Shown here in pieces: positions 16,923 through 26,170 of a stretch of DNA of 64,000 nucleotides. Origin of the DNA: Christiangramia crocea (GTDB taxonomy: Bacteria; Bacteroidota; Bacteroidia; Flavobacteriales; Flavobacteriaceae); assembly GCF_022410465.1 (NCBI RefSeq), contig NZ_JAJSON010000025.1, positions 62,001 through 126,000 of the forward strand, written 5' to 3'. Under the pieces are notes generated by a model, which was not told the DNA's origin, ran no database searches, and was given only the letters and a program-made list of their open reading frames with translations. Every line of letters starts with the position of its first letter. The stretch's first letter is position 1. Both the position numbers and the translations under genes were made by a program.

Positions 16923-17222
16923 TTAGTGCGTGCTCATTTTAGCCTTACGTTTGCTGCATTGCCTTTCCAGGTCTCGTACTGTTTCGGCAATTGAAGCCTC
17001 AAAAGAGTTCTCATTAGACTGGGCAAAAATCTCCGGTCCGGGAGCGCTTAATCTGATTTCTGTAATATATCCATTTGGTTTCTGGTTTTCATCCCTTTTG
17101 AAATAGACATTTGCCCTTACGATCCAATCATATTTATTCTCTATTTTATTGAGTTTTTTTTGTGTAAAAGATTCAAGATTTGAGTTTTTATCGATATTGA
17201 CAAATTCAAAAATAGCTTCCAT
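16923..17222 (-). CDS. hpf: Ribosome hibernation promoting factor (short HPF/YfiA)
   Basis: This 99-residue protein matches the short HPF/RaiA family. It has an N-terminal beta strand, KLNKIENKYDWI, VYFKRDENQKPNGYITEIRL, then ASIAETVRDLERQCSKRKAK. The basic C-terminal helix and beta-alpha-beta-beta-beta-alpha pattern fit 30S decoding-site binding in stationary phase. It lacks the dimerisation domain of long HPF. It is monocistronic and convergent with the aconitase gene. Confidence 0.85.
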   Translation of the reverse strand: MEAIFEFVNIDKNSNLESFTQKKLNKIENKYDWIVRANVYFKRDENQKPNGYITEIRLSAPGPEIFAQSNENSFEASIAETVRDLERQCSKRKAKMSTH

Positions 17223-17413
17223 ATGTTTTGGTTTAATATTTCTTTAAAGAAACCCAATTCCAAAGGGCTTACCAAGCATATTAGGCTAGATTTGGCAAAG
17301 ATTTAGCAGTCTCTTTAGAATTGATCAAAAGAACCTTAAAATGTCCTTAATCTCACGGCAAATACTGTGAAAAACTCGATAACCTATATATTAAGCCGTA
17401 CTTTTAAATTGTT

Positions 17414-17890
17414 ATGGAATTAAAGGATTTACAGAGGAAAATGATGAGGAGGGCTATTCAACTAGCCCGGGAAGGAAGGGATATGGATAATGGAGGTCCT
17501 TTTGGAGCCGTTATTACTAAAGGCGATGAAATTGTAGCCGAATCCCGAAACGAGGTGTTGTGTAAGGGAGACTGTACAGAACATGCCGAAATGAGAGCCA
17601 TACAACGTGCCTGTAGCAAACTGAAAACAAACAACCTGAAAGGTTGTGTATTATATACTAGTTGCGAACCCTGTTTGATGTGCCTTGGAGCGGCATACTG
17701 GGCCGACTTTGATTATATCTATTACGGAGCATCAGCTTATGACGCCAGGGCATTTGGTTTCAACTACAGCAATTTGTATCATAACTCAGATTCTGATAAA
17801 AGACATGAAGAATTCAAGATGATACAGATTTGCAGGGAAGAGGCTATAGCGGTTTGGGAAATGGCTGAAAAAGAAGAACTGCACGTTTAA
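17414..17890 (+). CDS. Nucleoside/guanine deaminase (GuaD-like)
   Basis: This 158-residue member of the zinc cytidine deaminase superfamily has HAEMRAI (His57 ligand, Glu59 proton shuttle) and SCEPCLMC (Cys87, Cys90 ligands). The flanking GGPFGAVI, YTSCEPC and CLGAAYWA closely resemble Bacillus GuaD, which converts guanine to xanthine. tRNA adenosine deaminase is less likely because of the GGPFGAV and YWA motifs. It is monocistronic, with a terminator directly downstream. Confidence 0.82.
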   Translation: MELKDLQRKMMRRAIQLAREGRDMDNGGPFGAVITKGDEIVAESRNEVLCKGDCTEHAEMRAIQRACSKLKTNNLKGCVLYTSCEPCLMCLGAAYWADFDYIYYGASAYDARAFGFNYSNLYHNSDSDKRHEEFKMIQICREEAIAVWEMAEKEELHV

Positions 17891-17908
17891 AATTTAAAAA
17901 ATATTGAG

Positions 17909-17944
17909 AAAAGTCCGGGGCGTATAATTGTTCCCGGACTTTTT
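17909..17944 (+). terminator. Intrinsic terminator after the deaminase gene
   Basis: AAAAGTCCGGG (17909-17919) pairs with CCCGGACTTTT (17933-17943) around a 13-nt loop and is followed by T residues. Confidence 0.8.
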
Positions 17945-18044
17945 AATTAAATATTCCAGAGAGGAGCCCGGGATAAAAAAATTTATTTAATAATACATAA
18001 TTTAAATATCGTAAATTAATACTTGTTTAATTTAAATTTTAGTT

Positions 18045-18569
18045 ATGTGGTCTATAGCAGTTAACAGGATTAAGGCTGTTTCCATCCTAATATTTTCAAC
18101 GGCAATTATAATGGCTTTTACAGCTTGCGGAGGAGCAGGATTATCCGGACCGGTACAAAACTATGAGCAGCTTCAGGATGTGGTATCTTCCCAGGATTTT
18201 CAAATAGAAAACGACTGGGCAAATCCTTTAGGCGGGGGAAATATAAACCTTATTGGAAATCCTAATTTAATCAGGTTTAGCGGCGATAGTGTGGAAGTAT
18301 TCCTTCCTTATTTTGGTGTGCGCTATACCGGTGGAGGATACGGGAGAAACGGAGGTATCAAATATGAAGGCCTGGCTGAAAACCTTAGTATAACCGAAAA
18401 TCCCGAAAAAAAGAATATAGCCTTGGATTTTGAAGGCGACCAGGAAGGGGAGAACCTTGAATTCCATATCAAATTATTTGCAAACGGGAGCACGTTCACT
18501 TCGGTTAATACATCCCAGAGGTCTACGATCTCATATCAGGGAAATTTAAAGAGGCCTGAAGAAGAATAG
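18045..18569 (+). CDS. DUF4251 lipoprotein
   Basis: This 174-residue protein has a lipoprotein signal with lipobox AFTAC (Cys28) and a DUF4251 domain. Recognisable elements are SQDFQIENDWANP, VEVFLPYFGVRY, the glycine-rich YTGGGYGRNGG and the terminal TISYQGNLKRP. The family is Bacteroidota-specific and of unknown function, probably folding as a beta-rich envelope protein. It is monocistronic. Confidence 0.78.
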   Translation: MWSIAVNRIKAVSILIFSTAIIMAFTACGGAGLSGPVQNYEQLQDVVSSQDFQIENDWANPLGGGNINLIGNPNLIRFSGDSVEVFLPYFGVRYTGGGYGRNGGIKYEGLAENLSITENPEKKNIALDFEGDQEGENLEFHIKLFANGSTFTSVNTSQRSTISYQGNLKRPEEE

Positions 18570-18578
18570 AGATTCATT

Positions 18579-18692
18579 TTAATTTTCACCGTTTTCCATA
18601 TTTTCAATAAACTTCAGCGCTTCAGGCAGGCTTGAAAAATGATAGATCCTGGAAGGCTTATAAAAAAAGCTTTTTAGTCTGATTATATATTA
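18579..18692 (-). pseudogene. 3' remnant of a paralog of the adjacent STAS-like gene
   Basis: Read on the minus strand this stretch encodes YIIRLKSFFYKPSRIYHF and then SSLPEALKFIENMENGEN before a TAA at 18579-18581. It closely parallels the C-terminus of the neighbouring intact protein (FFPYQIHHFYNLEMALEFVDE). An in-frame stop lies immediately upstream and no start codon is available. It is best read as the 3' end of a tandem duplicate that has otherwise been lost. Confidence 0.5.
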
Positions 18693-18726
18693 TGATGAAG
18701 GAAAATAACGAAATTCTAACATTGGT

Positions 18727-19167
18727 TTAACCAATCTGAAATGATGTATTATCATATTCATCCACAAACTCCAGAGCCATTTCAAGATTATAAAAATGAT
18801 GGATCTGATAAGGGAAGAACATTCTCTCAAAAATAAGATTTGTGAAGCCTGACTTTCCGTAGGTTACGATAGAGTAAGTCTTTAAATGCTTCTGATAGGT
18901 ATTGAATTTTGTCCAGTCCTGGGGGCGAACGGAGTAATCATTTATCCGGTTGGAGATATAATGTACACTTGAGCAGGAGCCATAGTAATTCAATGCCAGA
19001 TCAATGATGTTCTTTCCTTTAGGCCAGTCATAGGTGATTCCTTCATTAACTTCTGCAACTATAACACCTTCCAGGAAGAAAAAATTACCGTAGCCTAATT
19101 TATGAACCTCTTTGATCTGCTTACGGCTTACAATATCCACAACAGACTTTTTTATATTGCCCCTCAT
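18727..19167 (-). CDS. Hypothetical SpoIIAA/STAS-like protein
   Basis: This 146-residue cytoplasmic protein has alternating strand and helix consistent with the STAS/SpoIIAA-like proteins common in flavobacteria: NFFFLEGVIVAEVNEGI, YSIVTYGKSGF, and a C-terminal HHFYNLEMALEFVDEY helix. No catalytic motif is visible. A truncated paralog lies directly downstream at 18579. The assignment to the STAS fold is tentative. Confidence 0.45.
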   Translation of the reverse strand: MRGNIKKSVVDIVSRKQIKEVHKLGYGNFFFLEGVIVAEVNEGITYDWPKGKNIIDLALNYYGSCSSVHYISNRINDYSVRPQDWTKFNTYQKHLKTYSIVTYGKSGFTNLIFERMFFPYQIHHFYNLEMALEFVDEYDNTSFQIG

Positions 19168-19502
<335 letters not shown>

Positions 19503-20651
19503 TCAAAAACTCCAGCGCAGTCTTACAAAGAGAATATTTCCTAAAGTCTGATAATCTTCAAATTCAAAGAATGATTGCCCTGTAAAATTAAGATCCCAGT
19601 TCGTGGCGACTGAATAATCCAGGCTTGGGATAATAATTACTGAATGCCTGGTTGGTGAGTAAATGCTGCTAAATGCCCATCTGAAAATTGGCGTGAATTC
19701 ATTAGCCAGTTGCAGAAAACCTGAATATTTAAACGGCATTAGATTTTTCGTGCTTAAATTAGTGTATAACAAATTTTCTACGTTGCCAGACGAACTTTCG
19801 GCACTACTGTTATACAGTACCGAACCGTATATGTACAATCCTTCTTTAAAACCATAATCGACAGATACCGAGCTGCTCAACATATTTTCTGAGTCTATAT
19901 AAGTCTCATAAGGAACAAAATATGAGATCTCTCCTTTAAAACCGGCTTCTTTTAAGTTTCCGGCCCAACCTGCTCCAATAACCCAGTCATTCTTGTAAAC
20001 GCCCGTGATCAGCTGTATATCATAAGAAGCCTTATTAAACTTATACATTGCCGCTATTATTTTATCATCGGAACTTTTCCCTTTTTTAGCTGCAACTTCA
20101 ATCTTGCTAAAGTCTCCTGTATAATATTGAACTCTTATGGCATCACTGCCAGGCCGTTCCTCATAATCAAAATCTATAAAATTATAGGTATTAAAGATAT
20201 CATTGGGATTCCAGATCAGGTTCATTCCCCAGTTAACACGCTGTCTACCTATGGTAATATCCCAGTCCCCTTTGGTGTAATTAATTAAAGCCCTGTCTAT
20301 GGTAGAATTAAAAAGAAGGTCTCTGTTGTCAATTATATTCCAGGAAAGATCTGCAATGCCATTGTCCTGCGAAATGTATCCGGAAAAACCGGGTATATTT
20401 TGAATATTGTCACCGTAAAAGACTCTGTTCCTGACTTCTAACCTTGCTGTGAGTATATTTGAAGGGATATATTTGAAATTCAATCTATTGTGTAAAAGCG
20501 TTGTCCACTGCAACTGTTCCAGCCTGTCCACAAAACTAAATTCATTTAGATTCTTAATATAACCGGTGAGAAATAGCTTTTCCTCCTTTTCCTGGGCATA
20601 TATTGTAGTTAAGGTGAATAATAACAGATATGCTAGTAATAACCTTTTCAT
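19503..20651 (-). CDS. Outer-membrane beta-barrel protein (DUF1302-like) of the Lol-like operon
   Basis: This 382-residue protein has a Sec signal peptide (cleavage after IYAQ, about 20), alternating amphipathic strands throughout and a C-terminal VRLRWSF ending in Phe, as outer-membrane barrels do. The segment TIGRQRVNWGMNLIWNPND recalls DUF1302 barrels that partner lipid-export systems. It is the last gene of an operon and starts 5 nt after the LolD-like ATPase gene. It is inferred to be the outer-membrane terminus or acceptor of the system. A general porin is the alternative. Confidence 0.65.
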   Translation of the reverse strand: MKRLLLAYLLLFTLTTIYAQEKEEKLFLTGYIKNLNEFSFVDRLEQLQWTTLLHNRLNFKYIPSNILTARLEVRNRVFYGDNIQNIPGFSGYISQDNGIADLSWNIIDNRDLLFNSTIDRALINYTKGDWDITIGRQRVNWGMNLIWNPNDIFNTYNFIDFDYEERPGSDAIRVQYYTGDFSKIEVAAKKGKSSDDKIIAAMYKFNKASYDIQLITGVYKNDWVIGAGWAGNLKEAGFKGEISYFVPYETYIDSENMLSSSVSVDYGFKEGLYIYGSVLYNSSAESSSGNVENLLYTNLSTKNLMPFKYSGFLQLANEFTPIFRWAFSSIYSPTRHSVIIIPSLDYSVATNWDLNFTGQSFFEFEDYQTLGNILFVRLRWSF

Positions 20652-20656
20652 GACGA

Positions 20657-21355
20657 TCAGGTGGGCGTTTGTTGTACATCTGAATCTACCTTACCATCAA
20701 CCAGTGTTATTACACGTCTCGCCTTTTTTATCACTCTCTGGTCATGAGTGGAAAACAAAAAAGTAATATTCTCTTCTTTGTTCAGTTTGGCCATAATGTC
20801 CAGCAAATTAGCAGCTGATTTTGAGTCTAAATTCGCCGTAGGTTCATCTGCCAGTATAATTTTTGGTTTTGAGGCCAATGCCCTGGCAACCGCCACACGT
20901 TGTTGCTGTCCGCCGGAAAGTTCGCCTGGCTTACTATCTATCTTATCTTCAAGATCTACTTCTTCCAGTAAGTTTAATACCCTTTTTTCGCGCTCCTTTT
21001 TGGGCATATGCTGCAATTGCAATACAAAACCCACATTTTCTTTTGCAGTAAGCACCGGGATCAGATTAAAGGCCTGGAATACAAAACCAATATTGTGCAG
21101 TCTGAAGTCTATTAATTTGTTTTCTGAAAGCTCGGTTAATTCAACATCGTCTATGATTACACTTCCTTTCGTGGGTTCATCCAGGCCACCCATCATATTA
21201 AGTAATGTAGATTTACCTGATCCTGAAGGGCCAACCAGGGCGACAAACTCCCCCTCCTCTATATGTACGTGTACATCCTGAACCGCGTAAACCGGTACTT
21301 TCTCCGGGTTGTATGTTTTAGTCACATTATGCGCGTCTATAATTGTCTTTGCCAT
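20657..21355 (-). CDS. LolD-like ABC transporter ATP-binding protein
   Basis: This roughly 232-residue ATPase has Walker A GPSGSGKST, signature LSGGQQQRVAVARAL, Walker B IILADEPTANLD and the switch His in STHDQ. The sequence family is that of LolD/MacB/FtsE (mechanotransmission) ATPases. ATG 21355 is preferred over the GTG at 21358. It would power the two FtsX-type permeases encoded immediately upstream (gap of a few nt). Confidence 0.88.
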   Translation of the reverse strand: MAKTIIDAHNVTKTYNPEKVPVYAVQDVHVHIEEGEFVALVGPSGSGKSTLLNMMGGLDEPTKGSVIIDDVELTELSENKLIDFRLHNIGFVFQAFNLIPVLTAKENVGFVLQLQHMPKKEREKRVLNLLEEVDLEDKIDSKPGELSGGQQQRVAVARALASKPKIILADEPTANLDSKSAANLLDIMAKLNKEENITFLFSTHDQRVIKKARRVITLVDGKVDSDVQQTPT

Positions 21356-21359
21356 CACT

Positions 21360-22577
21360 TTAAATTTTACGTATTGCTTCAGAAGGATTTAATTGCAGGG
21401 CTTTATAGGCAGGATAAATTGCCGATAATATGGCCGTGATAAGGCACATGGTCACGATGATCATATATTTTTCCTGGTCTAAGGCCGGATAGATCATTGA
21501 ACTGAAACCATAAGATGCCAGGCCTTCAGAAAACATAGACATATCTATTCCAGTTCTTCCTAATATGATCACTGTTAACCAGCCCATGAGCAGACCAATT
21601 GGACAACCCATCAGTGTTAAATAAATGGTTTCCAGCATGATCATGAAAAATATCTTCCGCTTGTTTAAGCCAATTGCCATCAACATTCCTAATTCTCTAA
21701 TCCGCTCTAAAACAGACATTAACATCGTGTTTACTATACCAAAGGTTAAAGCCAGTAAAATGAGCCCGCTAATGATATAGGTATACAGGTTGAAGGATTC
21801 TATAATAAGGTCCAGTTCAGGAGCAAGCTGCCTCCAGTCTTCAACCTTCGCATTAGGAACAAGCGTTTTGCTATAATTTGTAATGCTGTCCAGTTGTTCT
21901 TCATCCTTTATCAAAATGGCTATTTCATTGGTTTCGGAAAGTTTTAAATCCAGTAACTGCCGTAAATGTTCCTTTTTCACATACACATTCACTTCATCTA
22001 AAGAAATGTTCTTGGATCTGTAGATCCCTCCAACCCTGAAAGCTGCTGAAACGATTTCAGAGTTCACATCGGTAAAGGTTAACACCACTTTGCTTTTAAG
22101 TTTCAGCTTATGTTTTTCAGCCAGTTTCTGGCCAATAAGGATCTCATTGTTCTTACCAGATCCAAAATATAAGCCTTCAATAAGGTTCTGGTCTAATCCT
22201 ATCTGGTTAGTTTCTGAAACCGGATTGATCCCGTAAATGGTCACACCACTGGCAGTAGTAGTAGATGTAATCATCCCGGTTGCAATAACCCGGGAACTTA
22301 CTGATACAATTCGGTTATCAGACTCTAATTGTTCCAGGATCGAATCAGATTTCGGTATCGTGAATTTAGGATCATTTTCCTGCTTAAAGTCCGGATTGTG
22401 TATTTGAATATGGGATAATTGCCTATAAACAGATTCGTTTATATTGTTCTTATACATGCCCCAGGAAAAAGACAGAATAAATATTCCTGCCCATATTCCA
22501 ATAATGATTGAGCTTACCACCACTAAGCTTCTGGAGGTATTCCTCCATATATTCCGCCAGGCAATCTGAAACAACAT
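21360..22577 (-). CDS. FtsX-type ABC permease (LolC/E-like) 1
   Basis: This 405-residue permease has a transmembrane helix near the N-terminus (about 17-38), a large periplasmic MacB-like domain (about 40-265), and three C-terminal helices (about 265-290, 315-345 and 370-395). The MLMSVLERIRELGMLMAIG coupling segment is typical of FtsX. With its sister permease and the LolD-like ATPase it forms a LolCDE/MacB-type complex. It starts 2 nt after the upstream permease gene. Confidence 0.85.
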   Translation of the reverse strand: MLFQIAWRNIWRNTSRSLVVVSSIIIGIWAGIFILSFSWGMYKNNINESVYRQLSHIQIHNPDFKQENDPKFTIPKSDSILEQLESDNRIVSVSSRVIATGMITSTTTASGVTIYGINPVSETNQIGLDQNLIEGLYFGSGKNNEILIGQKLAEKHKLKLKSKVVLTFTDVNSEIVSAAFRVGGIYRSKNISLDEVNVYVKKEHLRQLLDLKLSETNEIAILIKDEEQLDSITNYSKTLVPNAKVEDWRQLAPELDLIIESFNLYTYIISGLILLALTFGIVNTMLMSVLERIRELGMLMAIGLNKRKIFFMIMLETIYLTLMGCPIGLLMGWLTVIILGRTGIDMSMFSEGLASYGFSSMIYPALDQEKYMIIVTMCLITAILSAIYPAYKALQLNPSEAIRKI

Positions 22578-22579
22578 GA

Positions 22580-23800
22580 CTAACTATTTATGGCTTCAAC
22601 AGGTTTTAATCTCATCACTTTATAGCCCGGATAAAAAGCCAACAGGATAGATAAGACCAAAACAATTAAAGTCTGAACAATAAAAATCTTCTCCTCACTG
22701 GAAAAGTATAGAATGGATTCAATGCCATAATCCTCATATACCTGCTCTATTTCACCGGTTAAACGAATTGGATATATGGTGAACCATTTCACGACCAGAA
22801 TTCCTCCAATAATGCCGGCAAAGCATCCGATCAAAGAGATCATTACAGATTCCAGTAAAAGGATTATGGCCAGTAAATGCTTTTTCATTCCAATGGCAAT
22901 AAGGATTCCCAGTTCGTGTTTTCTTTCAAAAAGCATCATTAGCAAGGTTCCAAATAACCCGAAGGAGATAATAATATACAGGACAGCGATAATGATAAAA
23001 TGTCCTGTTTTATCGGCTTCTATAAACTGGTCAAGTTCAGACAGCATTTCTTTCCAGGTCATTACCTCATATTTCTCCGGATCTATTGTTTCCTGTATAG
23101 ATCTTTTCATGCCTTGCAGATCTGTTGTTTTATTAGGCATGATAGACACCGATGATAAGCGATCTTCTGCCCCATACATATATTGTGCCTGCCTGATTGG
23201 AATATACACCACGCTGTTATTAAGATCTATAGCTCCTAATTTCACCAGGCCTTTCACCCTGTACTTCGCTGCGGCACTGCTTGCATGATAACCCTGGCCC
23301 AAAAGCACCAGGGTATCGTTTACTCCTAATTTGAGCTTAGAGGCCAAACCTTCCCCCAAAACAACCGCATTTTCATTAGAGTCTTCTATGAATTCGCCCT
23401 CACTGATCTTTTCGTGAAGATTATTAACCGCTTTTTCTTTGTCCGGGTCTATTCCTAAAACAAGAACGCCCATTGTCTTATCTGTATAAGATGCCAGGGC
23501 AAAACTTTGTAAACGGGGGATAATATTTTCCACATTCGGGTTTTTAAGTAACTCCTTATACAAATTTTCATCCTCCTCAAATGTGTTATCAATAGATTGC
23601 TCATCCCAATAGCCTGTCTGTTGGATCTGCAGGTAACCGGTTGAATAACTCACCACATTATGGATCATATTATCATAAACACCATCGGTTAAGGACTTAA
23701 AAGTAATGGCTAGCAACACCGCGAAAAATACAGAGGTCGCGGTGATGATCGTTCTGCGTTTATTACGCCAGATATTTAACCAGGCTAGTTTTAATAACAT
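22580..23800 (-). CDS. FtsX-type ABC permease (LolC/E-like) 2
   Basis: This 406-residue permease has the same one-plus-three helix topology as its neighbour: helix about 17-35, periplasmic domain to about 265, then three helices. The coupling motif is MLFERKHELGILIAIGMKK. ATG 23800 gives a TGATG overlap with the LolA-like gene stop, and GTG 23803 is an alternative. Two non-identical permeases imply a heterodimeric complex like LolC/LolE rather than a MacB homodimer. Confidence 0.85.
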   Translation of the reverse strand: MLLKLAWLNIWRNKRRTIITATSVFFAVLLAITFKSLTDGVYDNMIHNVVSYSTGYLQIQQTGYWDEQSIDNTFEEDENLYKELLKNPNVENIIPRLQSFALASYTDKTMGVLVLGIDPDKEKAVNNLHEKISEGEFIEDSNENAVVLGEGLASKLKLGVNDTLVLLGQGYHASSAAAKYRVKGLVKLGAIDLNNSVVYIPIRQAQYMYGAEDRLSSVSIMPNKTTDLQGMKRSIQETIDPEKYEVMTWKEMLSELDQFIEADKTGHFIIIAVLYIIISFGLFGTLLMMLFERKHELGILIAIGMKKHLLAIILLLESVMISLIGCFAGIIGGILVVKWFTIYPIRLTGEIEQVYEDYGIESILYFSSEEKIFIVQTLIVLVLSILLAFYPGYKVMRLKPVEAINS

Positions 23801-24570
23801 CACTTTAATTGTTTCATATTTCTTGTGGTGAAGAAATCATCTTTAATAGGCTCATCAAAAACAATATCATTGTAAATGATCACTGTACTGTTTCCTTCCT
23901 TATCAACCGGGAACATTTCTATTTTTGAAGTTATTTTTCTTCCTCCCATTTCTTTGATGTCACTGGACTTCATGATATTTACCAGTTCCCCGTCCTCATC
24001 GTAGAATTCAGCTTTTAACTGTAAAAAATCAACCGTATCTATCCAGACAATTACTTTTTCCCATACAATGGCTGCTGAAGGTTTAGGGATCATTTGAATT
24101 TTATAGCATTCTTTACCTGAAATAGTTTCTTTTCCCAGCAGGGTATGATCATAATCTGATACCGAAGATGCTTCCCTTACCAGATCATCATTAGTAAAGT
24201 CGGTTCCCATCCAGCTTTGAGACATCATGGATGGCGGCAATTTGATATTGCGCTCTATAGACGGGATCCAGTTCCAGACTTCTTTAATTCGCTTCAAAAA
24301 AACGGTTCCTTTTTCTTTCGCGGGACTTGTAACTAAAATCATGGAGTATTCATCTCCCTTGCTCCAGGCTTTCATGTGCATTTCCCGGCTCCAGGTTGGT
24401 CTTATGATCTTAATGGTGATATCTGCCTGTGAGGTTTTACCACGCATATTCTCATCTGCCTTCTTGACAATGTCTTTTGCAGATAGCTCTTGTTGACCGG
24501 ATACGGTCATGAATGGCACTATGAAAACCATAATGCCCGGGATCAATTTTAGGAATAGTGAGGTTTTCAT
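23800..24570 (-). CDS. LolA-like outer-membrane lipoprotein-sorting protein
   Basis: This 256-residue periplasmic protein has a signal peptide (cleavage about residue 25, VSGQQ) and matches the 'outer membrane lipoprotein-sorting protein' family. It shows ADITIKIIRPTWSREMHMKAWSKG split over the first strands, VWNWIPSIERNIKLPPSMM (19 residues) and the SWMGTDFTNDDLVREAS region. Such half-barrels carry acylated cargo in a hydrophobic groove. It is the first gene of the operon with two FtsX permeases, a LolD-like ATPase and an OM barrel. A decayed copy of its 5' end lies at 25938-26170. Confidence 0.8.
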   Translation of the reverse strand: MKTSLFLKLIPGIMVFIVPFMTVSGQQELSAKDIVKKADENMRGKTSQADITIKIIRPTWSREMHMKAWSKGDEYSMILVTSPAKEKGTVFLKRIKEVWNWIPSIERNIKLPPSMMSQSWMGTDFTNDDLVREASSVSDYDHTLLGKETISGKECYKIQMIPKPSAAIVWEKVIVWIDTVDFLQLKAEFYDEDGELVNIMKSSDIKEMGGRKITSKIEMFPVDKEGNSTVIIYNDIVFDEPIKDDFFTTRNMKQLK

Positions 24571-24662
24571 ATAGTCAAAGTTAACTTACCTTATTCTTAA
24601 AAAGAATGATGATTGTCATCCAAAAATGACTGTAGTTATTTGATAATCAATATAATTCATTT

Positions 24663-25862
24663 TCATTTATTTTTTCTGGCAGTCTTCATTTGTTCGAACA
24701 ATTCCTTAAACAAACCGCGAGCGATCAATAATTTCATTATTTCATTGGTTCCGGCATAAATTCTGGCAACTCTATTATCTGCATACATGCGTGCAATTGG
24801 ATAATCCCACATATAGCCATATCCTCCAAATAACTGCAGGCATTCATCAACTACTTTATTGTGCATTTCTGTTGCTGAATATTTCGCCATGGAAGCACTT
24901 TCAGCAGTTAGTTCATGTTTTGATAATAATAAGGTACAGCGATCTAAAAAAGCCTGGTGAACCTGTAATTGTGTAGCGCATTCGGCAAGTTTAAATTGTG
25001 TGTTCTGGAATGCAGCAACGGGTTGCTTAAAAGCGGTTCTTGTAGATGTGTATTCAATTGTATTTCCTATAGCTCCCTCTGCACCGCCAATAGCATTTAG
25101 CGCAACTATTAAACGTTCTCTGGCCAGTTCGGTTATCATAATTTTAAAACCTGACCCTTCTTCTCCTAATAAATTCTCTTTGGGGACCTTAACATTATCG
25201 AAAAATAATTCACAGGTATCCTGGGCTTTCATCCCTATTTTTTTGAGAGGTTTTCCCTTTTTAAAACCTTCGGAATCACTTTCTATAATTAATAATGAAA
25301 GGCCTTCCTTCTTTGTTCCTTTCCCGGTTTTGACTGCTACTAAAGACATATCGCACATACATCCATTTGTGATGAAGGTTTTCTGTCCATTTACCAGATA
25401 ATGATCTCCCTGGTCTACCGCGGTTGTTGTGATCGCCTGAAGATCACTACCACAGTTAGGCTCAGTCATACCAAGGGAAGTGATCATCTTTCCAGTAGCC
25501 ATGGCAGGTAGATACTTTTGCTTTTGAGCATCAGTACCATATTTCAAAATATATGGAGCAACAACATCTGAATGTAGTGAAAAACCTGGCCCGGTAACTC
25601 CCTTTTTAGCCAGCTCTTCAATGAATAAAGCGCTAAAGCTGAAATCAAAACCACTGCCACCATAGGCCTCTGGCATATCAATACATAATAAACCCAATTC
25701 TCCGGCACGTTCCCAGATCTCCCTGCTCACTATTCCATTCTTTTCCCATTCTTCCATTTGATCCAGCATTTCATTGTTTATGAAGTCCTGGATCATCTTT
25801 TGCATCATTTTATGTTCTTCTGATGAGTATATTTCACGTTCTATTAATACATTTTGTAACAT
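24663..25862 (-). CDS. Acyl-CoA dehydrogenase (long-chain/isovaleryl type)
   Basis: This 399-residue FAD enzyme has the signatures SLGMTEPNCGSD (129-140) and ECLQLFGGYGYM. The MCAD-type catalytic Glu position is Ala here (IYAGTNEIM), while Glu249 in ELARERL occupies the alternative base position used by long-chain and isovaleryl-CoA dehydrogenases. It would therefore act on long-chain or branched acyl-CoA in the cytoplasm. It lies 92 bp upstream of the Lol-like operon on the same strand, sandwiched between the LolA-like gene and a decayed copy of that gene's start. Confidence 0.88.
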   Translation of the reverse strand: MLQNVLIEREIYSSEEHKMMQKMIQDFINNEMLDQMEEWEKNGIVSREIWERAGELGLLCIDMPEAYGGSGFDFSFSALFIEELAKKGVTGPGFSLHSDVVAPYILKYGTDAQKQKYLPAMATGKMITSLGMTEPNCGSDLQAITTTAVDQGDHYLVNGQKTFITNGCMCDMSLVAVKTGKGTKKEGLSLLIIESDSEGFKKGKPLKKIGMKAQDTCELFFDNVKVPKENLLGEEGSGFKIMITELARERLIVALNAIGGAEGAIGNTIEYTSTRTAFKQPVAAFQNTQFKLAECATQLQVHQAFLDRCTLLLSKHELTAESASMAKYSATEMHNKVVDECLQLFGGYGYMWDYPIARMYADNRVARIYAGTNEIMKLLIARGLFKELFEQMKTARKNK

Positions 25863-25937
25863 ACGGCCTGAACATTTGAATTATTAAATTTTTTAAAAAC
25901 CTACTGGATTACTAAAGGTAACTATAAATAGGATGGA

Positions 25938-26170
25938 TTCATATGCATTTCCCGGCTCCAGATTGGTCTTATGATCTTGATGCATCTACCTGTGAGGTTT
26001 TACCACGCACATCCTCTTCTGCCTTCTTTACAATATCTTTTGCAGAGAGCTCTAGTTGCCCAGACACGGTCATGATTGGCATTATGAAAATCATAATGTT
26101 CAAAGTCAATTTCAGGAATAGTCAGGTTTTAATAAGTTCAAACTTAACTTACCTTATTATTAAAAGAAAT
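25938..26170 (-). pseudogene. Truncated duplicate of the LolA-like gene 5' end
   Basis: This stretch is clearly homologous to 24371-24602, covering the signal-peptide region and upstream DNA of the LolA-like gene. Shared blocks include TGCATTTCCCGGCTCCAG, CTGTGAGGTTTTACCACGCA and CTTAACTTACCTTATT-like DNA. The start codon is destroyed (CAT becomes AAT at 26131-26133, i.e. ATG to ATT). A 4-bp deletion after GATCTT, next to the CTGTGAGG block, shifts the frame, and the homology ends after about 60 codons. It is a non-functional remnant. Confidence 0.8.

Noticed and set aside
24576-24583. TAACTTTG -7 box of the LolA-like gene (minus strand)
   Set aside because: The match is exact, but it lies only 5 bp from the start codon, which would make the mRNA leaderless, and no -33 box fits; left unannotated.
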